64,000 nt of DNA from Flavisolibacter ginsenosidimutans (GTDB lineage Bacteria; Bacteroidota; Bacteroidia; Chitinophagales; Chitinophagaceae). This document shows positions 46,120 through 54,980 of this stretch, piece after piece (the first letter of the stretch is position 1; each line of letters opens with the position of its first letter). Below the pieces are notes generated by a model. That model did no database searches and was not told the DNA's origin. It saw only the letters and a program-made list of their open reading frames with translations. The stretch spans positions 1-64,000 of the forward strand of contig NZ_CP042433.1 in assembly GCF_007970805.1 (NCBI RefSeq). The letters are read 5' to 3'. The position numbers were made by a program, and so were the translations under genes.

Positions 46120-48120
46120 ATGCGTCAGACAATGCGGAATTCTATACATAGCCTGCTTTCCTTTATTTGGTTGTTGTTTTTTCTAAAAGCGACTTCGCAG
46201 CCTGTATTTACCGAAGTGCAGCAAAGTGAAAACCTCTTGCGCAATGGCGATTTCATGGCCCGTGATCCGCTTCAACGTCCGCTTAACTGGTTAACAGGCG
46301 CAGGCTTGCAAACGGCCATATTGTCGTCGCAGCAACATCACGGAAAACAACCCGATGATCTTTCCCTGAAGTTGCAGGATAGTTCGCAAACCCTCGACCT
46401 CGTATTGCGAAGCGACAAGCATGTAGCCGCACCGAATGTGAATTACCGCGTTGAAGCCTGGGCAAAATATAGCAACGGGTCGCAACAAAGATTGCTGCTT
46501 GAATTTTGGGATCAGAACAACAAATGCATTGCGGTAAGCGAAGCAACAATCAACGCAGATACGTCTTGGCAACGCTATCACGTTGAAAAAAAAGCGCCGG
46601 ATCAAACCACGCATGTGACCGTCTCGCTTACGTCTGCCAAAGAAGCAACAGGGCTGGTGTATTGGGACGATGTTTCCTTGTGCTACGACTTTGTGTACAG
46701 CAAACTATTGCCGCTAAACCGGCGCGAACTTTTTCTCGATGATTATCGCATTCAATCAATGAACGAAGTGCAGCGGCTTGTGCATCCAGCTCAAAAGTCA
46801 AAACCCCTGATTCGCCCGACAGAACCATGGGAAGGCAGCTCCGTTTATATCTACGGTACCGTGTTGAAAGACGAGCCGCAAGGAAGCGGATACCGCATGT
46901 GGTACACAGCCTATCTCGATGGACAATATTACCTGTGCTATGCGACAAGTGTTAATGGATTGGTTTGGAAAAAGCCGGCGCTGAACGTGTTCAACTTTCG
47001 CGGCAGTACCAGGAATAACATTTGCCAAACCGGCGGAGGAACCGTTGTTTATGATCCGGATGCAGCCGATAGCAACCGTCGTTATAAATTGATGTCAGTA
47101 AGTTACCAAGATAGTGGCAGAAAATTTGGATACGGCGTTTGGTTTTCTGCCGATGGTTTCCGGTGGAAAGAATACAAAGGCAATCCCGTTCTTCCGTATG
47201 CCGACGTGTCAAACGTATCTTACGACAGAGATCAAAAATTGTTCATTGCTACCACCAAACAACGCATGGTGGTAAGCAATACAAGCGTTACACCCAACAA
47301 AATGGACAGGGCGGCTTTCGTTTCCGTCAGCAAAGATTTTATTCACTGGACAGCGCCGGATGCAACGGGTTCATCCTGGTTGTTGGCGGTTGAAGGCGAT
47401 ATGATAGATGATTGGGCTGTAAGGGCCAAAGGCGGCATGGAAGGCCAGATTTACGGCATGACCGTTTATCCTTACGACAGCATTTACATTGGCATGCCTT
47501 GGACCTTTGACGTGATGAACTACAAGTCCGGAATCTTTGCAGGCTATGGCGATGGGCCCATACAACCGCAGCTTGCAACTTCCCGCGATCTTCAGCATTG
47601 GAGCCGTCTTGATCGCGACCCCGTTATCCCGTTAGGAAAAGCCGGCGCATGGGACGACGGTACCCTTTATACGTCCAGCACTATGCAAGTAGCCGAAAAA
47701 GAGATGGTGATTTATTACGGCGCTATGAACCTGCCGCACGGCGGCGATAAAAAGGACCAAAAGCAAGTGGCGCAGATTGCCACTGCAAGTTGGCGCCGCG
47801 ACGGATTCGTATCGCTGCACAATGCCGGTGATGACGAAGGAACAGTGGTGACAAAGGCAATCGTAACCCAAGGTTCGCACTTGCAGGTAAACGCGAAGCT
47901 GCTTGTGAATGGAAGGATCCGAGTAGAGATTTTAGACGAAGACGGAAAGCCGATACCCGGTTATACTTCCGCAGATGCTGTTCCGCTAACAGGCGATAAT
48001 TATTTAACGACGGCTCGATGGAAAAACAACAATGCTTTAAATCATTTGCATGGCCGGGCCATCAAACTAAAGTTTTACATCAAGGGAGGCGATTTGTATT
48101 CTTATTGGTTTACGAATTGA
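46120..48120 (+). CDS. Exported GH32/GH43-like beta-propeller protein with N-terminal carbohydrate-binding-like domain
   Basis: This 666-residue exported protein is read from ATG 46120 (MRQTMRNSIHSLLSF), which gives a signal peptide ending near KATSQP. The frame extends upstream to 46027 inside the previous gene, but that part is not convincing. Residues about 30-190 look like a CBM4/9-type beta-sandwich (NLLRNGDFMARDP, VYWDDVSLCYD). A five-bladed-propeller-like region follows (YRMWYTAYLDGQYYLCYATS, RRYKLMSVSYQDSG, SRDLQHWSRLDRDPVIPLG, AWDDGTLYTSS). Similar proteins are annotated as glycosyl hydrolase family 32/43-like of unknown specificity. Confidence 0.65.
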   Translation: MRQTMRNSIHSLLSFIWLLFFLKATSQPVFTEVQQSENLLRNGDFMARDPLQRPLNWLTGAGLQTAILSSQQHHGKQPDDLSLKLQDSSQTLDLVLRSDKHVAAPNVNYRVEAWAKYSNGSQQRLLLEFWDQNNKCIAVSEATINADTSWQRYHVEKKAPDQTTHVTVSLTSAKEATGLVYWDDVSLCYDFVYSKLLPLNRRELFLDDYRIQSMNEVQRLVHPAQKSKPLIRPTEPWEGSSVYIYGTVLKDEPQGSGYRMWYTAYLDGQYYLCYATSVNGLVWKKPALNVFNFRGSTRNNICQTGGGTVVYDPDAADSNRRYKLMSVSYQDSGRKFGYGVWFSADGFRWKEYKGNPVLPYADVSNVSYDRDQKLFIATTKQRMVVSNTSVTPNKMDRAAFVSVSKDFIHWTAPDATGSSWLLAVEGDMIDDWAVRAKGGMEGQIYGMTVYPYDSIYIGMPWTFDVMNYKSGIFAGYGDGPIQPQLATSRDLQHWSRLDRDPVIPLGKAGAWDDGTLYTSSTMQVAEKEMVIYYGAMNLPHGGDKKDQKQVAQIATASWRRDGFVSLHNAGDDEGTVVTKAIVTQGSHLQVNAKLLVNGRIRVEILDEDGKPIPGYTSADAVPLTGDNYLTTARWKNNNALNHLHGRAIKLKFYIKGGDLYSYWFTN

Positions 48121-48389
48121 CTTCATTCTCCATCGGTAAGTAAATGTTTTGCCTGTGAGAAGGATTAACGCTGCGTACGAAAAATCATTTAGCGATTGCT
48201 TTTTATCATTACTCCAGAAATTTATTCGATTAAAAATGCTATTCATTCTTCATCGTTAACTCGATAGTCTAGAAGACTTGATTTCTTGTTTTTATATAAC
48301 CCTGCCTCAAAACTGGTTCTTAAAAAATAGTACGCTCATTCTATAAAAAAGTAACAGTGGCGTAAAACAATAGAGGCTAATTTCCGAGC
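48121..48389. other. Promoter-bearing gap before the MFS transporter gene
   Basis: This 269-base AT-rich stretch has no gene. A small perfect inverted repeat AGTCT-AGA-AGACT lies at 48266-48278. It is too short to call an operator. Confidence 0.35.
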
Positions 48390-49649
48390 ATGATAACAGC
48401 AGCCATCCCGGCAAAAAGGATTTCGATGAAACAAGCCTGGCTTGTGGTCTTCTTGCTGGCTGTGGTGGGATGCCTAAATTACCTCGACCGCGTGATGATC
48501 ACCACGATGCGTGATTCGATCCGCGCCGATATGCCCATGACCGATGCGCAATTCGGCTTGCTTACTTCTGTTTTTTTATGGGTGTATGGGTTATTAAGCC
48601 CGTTGGCAGGTTTTCTTGCCGATAAGTTCAACCGCAGCCGTGTTATCATAATCAGTTTATTCGTGTGGTCGGTCGTAACCTGGTTAACGGCGCACGCAAC
48701 TACGTTCAATCAACTGCTCGCTACCCGTGCACTAATGGGCGTTAGCGAAGCTTGTTACATTCCCGCTGCGCTGGCCTTAATAACGGATTATCACCGTGGC
48801 AATACACGTTCGCTGGCTACCGGCATTCACATGGGCGGCGTAATGGTGGGGCAAAGCCTTGGCTTCTTGGGTGGCTGGATTGCCGAGAATCATCACTGGA
48901 GCGATGCCTTCAACGTCTTTGGTTTGATTGGGATTGCTTATGCCATTGTGCTGCTCCTTTTTTTGCGTGATGCTTCTTCCGGCAAAAATGCTGCAGTAGA
49001 AAAAGAATCAAATCAGCACATTCATTTTTGGGATGCGATGAAACAGCTATTTAGTCGCAAGTCTTTTTTGTTGCTCTTGTTGTTTTGGGGCTTGTTGGGC
49101 ATCATCGGCTGGATGACGATGGGATGGTTGCCCACGTATTACAAAGAGCATTTCAATCTTTCTCAAACGGTAGCGGGTTTGTATGCAACGGGTTATCTCT
49201 ACCCCGTGGCTTTTGTTGGTGCATTGTTGGGTGGTTATCTGTCCGATCGTGCCAGTAAACGGGGTGGCGAAAAAGCAAGAGTGCTCGTTCCGGCTATCGC
49301 ACTGGCCATTGCCGCACCGGCTGTTTTTATTGCCAGCAGTACCGACGTTGTATTTGTTGCCATCATAGGTTTTTTATTTTATGGGCTTACCCGCATCTTC
49401 GGCGACGTAAACCTGATGCCCATTCTTTGCCAGATTGCCGACAAACGTTACCGTGCCACCGGTTATGGTGTATTGAACTTATTCGCCAGCCTTGTGGGTG
49501 GTCTTGGCATTTACGCCAGCGGCGCACTGCGTGATGCACACATCAACCTCAGTGTGTTGTTCAAAATTGCAGCGGTCATGTTGTTTATCGCTGTCTTATT
49601 GCTGCTCATCATTCGTAAAAACCTAAAAGAACCAGTGGCTGTTGAATAA
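48390..49649 (+). CDS. MFS transporter (anion:cation symporter type)
   Basis: This 419-residue inner-membrane protein has 12 predicted helices. It resembles the ACS family of sugar-acid carriers: NYLDRVMITTMRDSIRADMPM in the first loop, LSPLAGFLADKFNRSRV between helices 2 and 3, and a matching signature GGYLSDRASKRGGEKAR in the second half. The alternative ATG at 48426 removes 12 residues before helix 1. It is the first gene of a + strand group with an exported helical-repeat protein, an HpaI-type aldolase and an aldo/keto reductase, so it probably brings in an aldonate or uronate. Confidence 0.9.
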   Translation: MITAAIPAKRISMKQAWLVVFLLAVVGCLNYLDRVMITTMRDSIRADMPMTDAQFGLLTSVFLWVYGLLSPLAGFLADKFNRSRVIIISLFVWSVVTWLTAHATTFNQLLATRALMGVSEACYIPAALALITDYHRGNTRSLATGIHMGGVMVGQSLGFLGGWIAENHHWSDAFNVFGLIGIAYAIVLLLFLRDASSGKNAAVEKESNQHIHFWDAMKQLFSRKSFLLLLLFWGLLGIIGWMTMGWLPTYYKEHFNLSQTVAGLYATGYLYPVAFVGALLGGYLSDRASKRGGEKARVLVPAIALAIAAPAVFIASSTDVVFVAIIGFLFYGLTRIFGDVNLMPILCQIADKRYRATGYGVLNLFASLVGGLGIYASGALRDAHINLSVLFKIAAVMLFIAVLLLLIIRKNLKEPVAVE

Positions 49650-49675
49650 AACCAGCCTGGCCCAAACATTCAAAG

Positions 49676-50653
49676 ATGAACCGCTTTAAACCATCACTTT
49701 TTTCTTTCATAATCTTTACCATGACGGTCTTCACTTCTTCTACCTGCACCGCTGATCCGCTGACGGATAAAGCCCTAGCTGAACTGAGAAATGTTTTGAA
49801 AACAGAAACGGAATTTGTAAAAGTTCATGCGGCTGAATACCTGATCTGGCTTGGCTATCCGGCCGAAGTGCGACAGGTATTTTTGAAGGAAAACGAATTG
49901 CACGGCGACCAGCCAAAGTATCGAATCACGATCTGGCGAGTGCTGGCGCAAACCGAAACCGATCCGCAAGGAAAGAAGGTTTGGTACGATAAAATTTTCA
50001 AGGCTTTTGGCGATGTGAACGGTCCTGACAGATTGCATGCCGCCGAAACATTGGCCAAGCTCAAACTCTCACCGGCGGAGCGTTATCCTGAAGCCACGCA
50101 AAAATCAATCAACGACGAAAGCCGCAACATGCAGGCTTACACTCACTGGGCTCTTTCGTATGCGCCGGGTGCAAATGCAGATCGGTTCAGAAAAGATTTT
50201 TTAAAAATGGCGGAAAGCGATACGAATCAAATTGTCCGCATGATCAGCGCTTTCATCCTGCGAAAGAGCGGCGGTTTAACTGAAACTGAATGGACTGAAC
50301 TTTCGCGGGCAGCTTTAGCAGAGCCTGCAGATTCACCCTTAAAAAAGAACCTGCTGAATACTGCGATTGTTACCTTTCCTTCCGGCGAAAAAAGGACAGC
50401 CGATTATGAAAAGATCCGAAAGGCCATGACGGAAAATTATCAAAGATTCTCGGCCGGCGAACGCATGGAACTGGCGCAGGCGCTTGCCGAAAAAGGAGAT
50501 GCTTCTGACTTGCCAATACTGGCTTCTTATCTTAACAACGAAAACAGCAAAGGTCTTTACGAAGCCGATAGCAAAGAAGCGGCGGATGTCAGAGCCAATG
50601 CTGCTTATGCCATTGTAAAAATTAAACGAAGAATCGAAGCTTCGGGTAAATAA
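49676..50653 (+). CDS. Exported HEAT-like helical-repeat protein
   Basis: This 325-residue protein has a signal peptide (PSLFSFIIFTMTVFTSSTC) with a Cys that may be lipidated. The rest is alpha-helical, with repeated HEAT/PBS-like units such as VKVHAAEYLIWLG, DRLHAAETLAKLK, IVRMISAFILRKSG and VRANAAYAIVKIK. Such repeats form scaffolds that bind proteins or ligands. No catalytic motif is visible. Its place between a carrier and an aldolase gene is unusual, because it acts outside the cytoplasm while its neighbours act inside or in the membrane. Function unknown. Confidence 0.72.
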   Translation: MNRFKPSLFSFIIFTMTVFTSSTCTADPLTDKALAELRNVLKTETEFVKVHAAEYLIWLGYPAEVRQVFLKENELHGDQPKYRITIWRVLAQTETDPQGKKVWYDKIFKAFGDVNGPDRLHAAETLAKLKLSPAERYPEATQKSINDESRNMQAYTHWALSYAPGANADRFRKDFLKMAESDTNQIVRMISAFILRKSGGLTETEWTELSRAALAEPADSPLKKNLLNTAIVTFPSGEKRTADYEKIRKAMTENYQRFSAGERMELAQALAEKGDASDLPILASYLNNENSKGLYEADSKEAADVRANAAYAIVKIKRRIEASGK

Positions 50654-50704
50654 AAACGAACAATTAATTAGCAGAAAGATTCATTAAATCCAAACACGTC
50701 AACC

Positions 50705-51511
50705 ATGAACATGCGACCGAGCCGCGTACTGAAAAAATTGAGAGCAGGCGAAACCGTTAGCTGTATTAAAATAAATTTTGCCAATGCGCAAGTCTCCGAA
50801 ATAGCATCGCTGGCTGGATTTGATTGCGTGTGGCTTGACCAGGAACATTCGGCGCAGGATTGGTCGGTAATTAACAGCCAGGTGTGGTCGGCAAAGGCCT
50901 GGGACACGGACACCTTGGTGCGCATACCACGAGGCAGTTACAGCGATTTGGTAAAGCCGCTGGAGATGGATGCTACGGGCATTATGGTGCCGCATGTGAT
51001 GAGTGCGCAGGACGCCAAAAACATCGTGCGAATGACCCGCTTTCATCCCTTGGGATTGCGTGCCATTGACGGTGGTAATGCAGACGGTGCTTATACCAAC
51101 ATTGACTTCAACGATTACCTGGAGCAAGCCAACCGTGAACGCTTTGTCATTCTTCAAATAGAAGATCCCGAACCGCTGAAAGAGTTAGAAGCAATTGCAG
51201 ACGTAGAAGGATACGATATGTTGTTTTTCGGTCCGGGAGATTTTAGCCAGGGCATTGGTGCGCCGGGACAGTGGAATCATCCGGACTTGATCGCTGCAAG
51301 AAAAAGAGTAGCCGAAGTGGCAAACAAGTACGGCAAGTTTGCAGCTACCACCGGCGGCATCGATAAGCTGAATGAATTTGTTGACATGGGCTACCAGTTT
51401 GTCAGCGTTGGTGCCGATGTGGTAGGCTTGTCTAATTACTTCAAAGGACTGGTGAACCAGTTTACAAACACGGCTGCAGAAAAGACCAAGGCAGCAAGTA
51501 TCTATAAATAA
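50705..51511 (+). CDS. HpcH/HpaI-family class II pyruvate aldolase (2-keto-3-deoxy sugar acid aldolase-like)
   Basis: This 268-residue metal-dependent aldolase cleaves 2-keto-3-deoxy acids to pyruvate and an aldehyde. Conserved active-site residues are His48 (LDQEHS), Arg73 (VRIPRG), Glu153 (QIEDPEP) and Asp179 (FGPGDFS); the Glu and Asp bind the metal. Length and spacing match the 2-keto-3-deoxy-rhamnonate/glucarate aldolase branch. The loop after Arg73 (RGSYSDLVKP) differs from the common WND form and may change specificity. An aldo/keto reductase, which could reduce the aldehyde product, starts 16 bases later. Confidence 0.9.
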   Translation: MNMRPSRVLKKLRAGETVSCIKINFANAQVSEIASLAGFDCVWLDQEHSAQDWSVINSQVWSAKAWDTDTLVRIPRGSYSDLVKPLEMDATGIMVPHVMSAQDAKNIVRMTRFHPLGLRAIDGGNADGAYTNIDFNDYLEQANRERFVILQIEDPEPLKELEAIADVEGYDMLFFGPGDFSQGIGAPGQWNHPDLIAARKRVAEVANKYGKFAATTGGIDKLNEFVDMGYQFVSVGADVVGLSNYFKGLVNQFTNTAAEKTKAASIYK

Positions 51512-51527
51512 AATTTTGAGCACAGTT

Positions 51528-52484
51528 ATGCGGCAACGAAAGTTGGGCAAGACAGGATTATCGGTTTCGGAGATTGCCTTTGGTGGCGTGGAGATCGGGC
51601 TTCCGTACGGCATCGGCGTAAACGATCAATCGGACATGTTATCGCATTCCGAAGCGGTTTCTCTTTTGCATGCAGCTTTGGAAGGAGGCATTAATTTTTT
51701 CGACACGGCAAGACTTTACGGCGAAAGCGAAACCATCATGGGCAAAGCTTTTTTTAATCGCCGCAAAGACGTTGTCATTGCCACGAAGTGCAAACATTTT
51801 CGCGACGCTGATGGAACTATCCCCGCTTATTCATCTTTAAAAAAAATCATTGAAGGCTCGTTGACTGAAAGCCTTGCCGCTTTGCAAACAGATTACGTGG
51901 ACGTGTTCATGCTGCACCAGGCCGATATTCAAATTTTGGAAAACGAAGACGTGCGGCGCGTGTTTCTCGACTTGAAAGAGTCAGGCCGTATTCGTGCCAC
52001 CGGCGCTTCCACCTACGCGGCCGAAGAAGCGATGTTGGCCATTGACAGCAAAGCCTGGGACGTTATACAACTTCCTTTCAACTTGATGGACCAGCGACAG
52101 CAAACCGTTTTTTCTGCGGCTGCATCGCAGGGTGTCGGACTTGTCATTCGCTCCGTACTGTTAAAGGGCTTGTTGAGCAGCAAAGGCAGAGACCTTCATC
52201 CGGCTTTGCACGAAGTGGAAGCGCACATAAAAAAATACCGTTCGCTTCTCGATGAATCAACTATTGACCTGCCTTCACTCGCTACAAAATTTGCTTTGTC
52301 GTTTGGCGAAGTGAGTTCGGTTTTGGTAGGAATAGACCGTCTGAATTATTTACAGGAATCTCTTCGCACAGCCGATGGAGTTTACTTTGATGAACAGAAA
52401 TTAGCGAAGGCAAAAGCCTTGCAATATCCCGATCCTTCGTTTCTTGATCTCCCGAAATGGGATCGCTTGGGTTGGCTGAAGTAA
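51528..52484 (+). CDS. Aldo/keto reductase
   Basis: This 318-residue NAD(P)-dependent oxidoreductase with TIM-barrel fold shows the catalytic tetrad Asp59, Tyr64, Lys87 and a His near 129 (DVFMLHQAD). The ATG at 51528 starts the standard N-terminus (MRQRKLGKTGLSVSEIAFGG, in part). A TTG at 51516 would only add four residues. It resembles the branch containing L-fucose/D-threo-aldose dehydrogenases and general lactaldehyde reductases. Following the aldolase, it could oxidise the starting sugar to a lactone or reduce the aldehyde product. The gene is convergent with the kinase gene at 52565. Confidence 0.9.
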   Translation: MRQRKLGKTGLSVSEIAFGGVEIGLPYGIGVNDQSDMLSHSEAVSLLHAALEGGINFFDTARLYGESETIMGKAFFNRRKDVVIATKCKHFRDADGTIPAYSSLKKIIEGSLTESLAALQTDYVDVFMLHQADIQILENEDVRRVFLDLKESGRIRATGASTYAAEEAMLAIDSKAWDVIQLPFNLMDQRQQTVFSAAASQGVGLVIRSVLLKGLLSSKGRDLHPALHEVEAHIKKYRSLLDESTIDLPSLATKFALSFGEVSSVLVGIDRLNYLQESLRTADGVYFDEQKLAKAKALQYPDPSFLDLPKWDRLGWLK

Positions 52485-52564
52485 AGTTGGAATTTCTGTG
52501 CGTTGCGAAGTACAAGGAATAACCTGAAAGTAAAATATATTATCGCATGCTTTTTACACCGTCT

Positions 52565-53539
52565 TCAGTCCTTCGCGCCGCCATCAACGATTCGCCTGTA
52601 AATTTTCAAATGTCCTTTCAACAAGCAGTCATTCGCATCAATGTGTTTCCAGTTCAGGAATTTCATCACCTGCAAGGCTTTTGTATAAAGAAGTGACAGG
52701 CTTTTGTCGGCAACGAGAAGATGGCTAAGGCTCCGGTCAAGACTTTGCAACTCGGTTCCAATTACCAGTCCCGATAGATAAAAATAATTCTCCTCTTTGC
52801 TTAACCGATGAAACAAATCGTTTATCCGCACACGGAAACTGCTTTGCAGAAGATTCATAGAAGCGCTGTCGGTAACGCCTTTAGCAAACGTTTTTTGATG
52901 ACGGATATCGTCCCAGGTCCCGGCCGCAACGCTTTGTGCAAGCATTGAATGTTGCGCCAGCAAGCGAAACAACTCACCCGTCATAAAGGTGGCGAACGAT
53001 ACAACCTTCTCACCGCAAACAACCGCATGTTTTGAATGCGTTCCCGGTAGGATGATGATTTGCTTTGCTTCATCTCCTTGCAATCCACAACCGAGAATTT
53101 GCGTTTCCTCGCCACGCATCACGTCGTCAGCCGTTTTTATACCCGACACCTGATATAAGGGGAAATGAAAATTGTCGTCTGGCTTTGTTTCATCAATTAG
53201 CAAATCGTCGCCAGTGATAAGAAAAGGCGTGGCTTTGTACGGCAATTCTTTCATGCCCAGGGTGGAGGAGGCCATGCCCGACACGATAATCGGCGTTGTG
53301 GTCTTTGTTCCCATCTTCTGTTCCAGCAAGCCGATATGTTTTTGAATAACGGAACAATAAAAGGCGAAGCGATGGGGTTCTGCTTTCCCTGTTTTTTTCC
53401 ATGCGGTGAAAGTTGCGACAATGCCTTCGCCGGACTCAATTTCCCCCAAAACTTTTTCTTCAAGTGCATCCACCAGCCGCAATCGAAACCGGCTGCTTCC
53501 CCAATCGCAGCTTAAGAATATTTTTTTATCAGGCTTCAT
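52565..53539 (-). CDS. dgoK: 2-dehydro-3-deoxygalactonokinase
   Basis: This 324-residue kinase of the DgoK family phosphorylates 2-keto-3-deoxy-galactonate at C6. The N-terminal phosphate-binding motif is CDWGSSRFRLRL (Asp12). PGTHSKHA and ATFMTGELFRLLAQHS are typical family segments. The start at 53539 overlaps the end of the transporter gene by 11 bases, which indicates translational coupling. A longer upstream open frame would lie inside the transporter gene. It is the last gene of the four-gene galactonate operon, with a regular length and no defects. Confidence 0.92.
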   Translation of the reverse strand: MKPDKKIFLSCDWGSSRFRLRLVDALEEKVLGEIESGEGIVATFTAWKKTGKAEPHRFAFYCSVIQKHIGLLEQKMGTKTTTPIIVSGMASSTLGMKELPYKATPFLITGDDLLIDETKPDDNFHFPLYQVSGIKTADDVMRGEETQILGCGLQGDEAKQIIILPGTHSKHAVVCGEKVVSFATFMTGELFRLLAQHSMLAQSVAAGTWDDIRHQKTFAKGVTDSASMNLLQSSFRVRINDLFHRLSKEENYFYLSGLVIGTELQSLDRSLSHLLVADKSLSLLYTKALQVMKFLNWKHIDANDCLLKGHLKIYRRIVDGGAKD

Positions 53540-54920
53540 TGTTAAGGGCTGGTTGGTTTTGCAAAACAAAATCCGTTGCGACGTCTTCGCCGTCAATTCG
53601 CTTTATTTCACCCACCATAAAAATATAACAGCAGGCGCCGACGAAGGCCAAGACTCCAATAAAGAACAAAGCCGGTTTAAAGTTGCCGCTGCTGGCCAGA
53701 TAGCCAATAATGATGGGAACGATGACGGAAGCCAGGCCGCCGATGAAATTAAATACGCCTCCCGTAAATCCTATCAGGTGTTTGGGCGCCAGTGCCGATA
53801 CCAGCACCCAGGTAATGGAAGCAAGGCCGTTGCCGAAGAAGGCCAGCGAAAGGAAAAAGATGATCCAAAACGAACCGGAAACATAATCAGCGGCTACGAT
53901 CGTGGTGGACAACAACAGGCCGAGAACGATGGGTGTTTTGCGGGCAATGCCGGCCGAGACATTTTTCTTCAGCAGGTAATCGGATGCAAAACCGGACAAC
54001 AATAAGCCGCAAAAGGCCGCGATAAACGGAAGCGAAGCAAGAAAGCCTGACGTAAGAAATTGGAGTCCCCGGTATTTAACGAGGTAAGTCGGAAACCAGG
54101 TGAGAAAGAACCACAAGGTAGAATTGATGGTAAACTGCCCGATGTAAATGCCCCATAATTTTTTGGACGTAAAGGCCTGCCTTGCGGTAGCCCAGGTTAA
54201 TTTTTTGGGAGCTTCGGTAGATTGTTTTTGCCTCCGTTGCGGCAAGCCGCCGCCTTCTTCAATGTAGGTTAATTCGGCTTCGTTAACGGCGGGGTGTTTA
54301 GCCGGGTCGCGATAAAAAAGGTGCCAACAAAAAGACCATAAAATACCAACAAGGCCCGTGGCGATAAACAATCCGCGCCAACCGAAAAAATGCTGTGCGG
54401 TGACAAGCAAAGGCGTTAAAAACGCCAAGCCAACAAACTGCCCCGACGTGTAAAGGGCAATAGCCGAAGCCCGTTCATTGTCCGGAAACCAGGCCGTTGC
54501 AATGCGGTTGTTGGTGGGATAAGCCGGCGCCTCAAACGCACCAATGAGAAGACGAAGAAAAAGCAGGCCGCTAAAGCCGTTTACAAAACCCTGAAAAAAC
54601 GTAGCGGCGGACCAGCCAAACAAACTGCACGAATAAACAGGTCTCGGTCCAAAGCGGTCGGCCAACCAGCCACCGGGAATTTGCAGCAATGCATACGTCC
54701 AGCCAAAGGCTGAAAAAACAAGCCCCAGTTGAACCGATGTCAGATGAAAATCTTTGCTCAAGGCAGTACCGGCCACGGAGATGTTGCTGCGGTCCATATA
54801 ATTGATCACCACGTTCACAAACACAAGGGCCAGCATTTTGTAACGGACGTTGGTTTTCTTACGCGGGCTTATAACCTTGTTGTTTGCAGGCAGCGGTTGA
54901 TCCTTTTTGGGCGAAAACAT
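53529..54920 (-). CDS. dgoT: MFS galactonate/hexuronate-type transporter
   Basis: This 463-residue inner-membrane symporter of the ACS family has 12 helices. Characteristic segments are NYMDRSNISVAGTALSKDF in the first loop, PGGWLADRFGPRPV between helices 2 and 3, and AFEAPAYPTNNRIATAWFP. It sits between the galactonate dehydratase and KDGal kinase genes, so D-galactonate is the most likely cargo. The symbol rests on operon context, not on specificity residues. The C-terminal coding region overlaps the kinase start by 11 bases. Confidence 0.85.
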   Translation of the reverse strand: MFSPKKDQPLPANNKVISPRKKTNVRYKMLALVFVNVVINYMDRSNISVAGTALSKDFHLTSVQLGLVFSAFGWTYALLQIPGGWLADRFGPRPVYSCSLFGWSAATFFQGFVNGFSGLLFLRLLIGAFEAPAYPTNNRIATAWFPDNERASAIALYTSGQFVGLAFLTPLLVTAQHFFGWRGLFIATGLVGILWSFCWHLFYRDPAKHPAVNEAELTYIEEGGGLPQRRQKQSTEAPKKLTWATARQAFTSKKLWGIYIGQFTINSTLWFFLTWFPTYLVKYRGLQFLTSGFLASLPFIAAFCGLLLSGFASDYLLKKNVSAGIARKTPIVLGLLLSTTIVAADYVSGSFWIIFFLSLAFFGNGLASITWVLVSALAPKHLIGFTGGVFNFIGGLASVIVPIIIGYLASSGNFKPALFFIGVLAFVGACCYIFMVGEIKRIDGEDVATDFVLQNQPALNNEA

Positions 54921-54980
54921 TCGCGGCGGTTTAAGCTTTAAGGGGAATAAAACAGAAGTTGATTTTTGTTGGCTTGTTCA

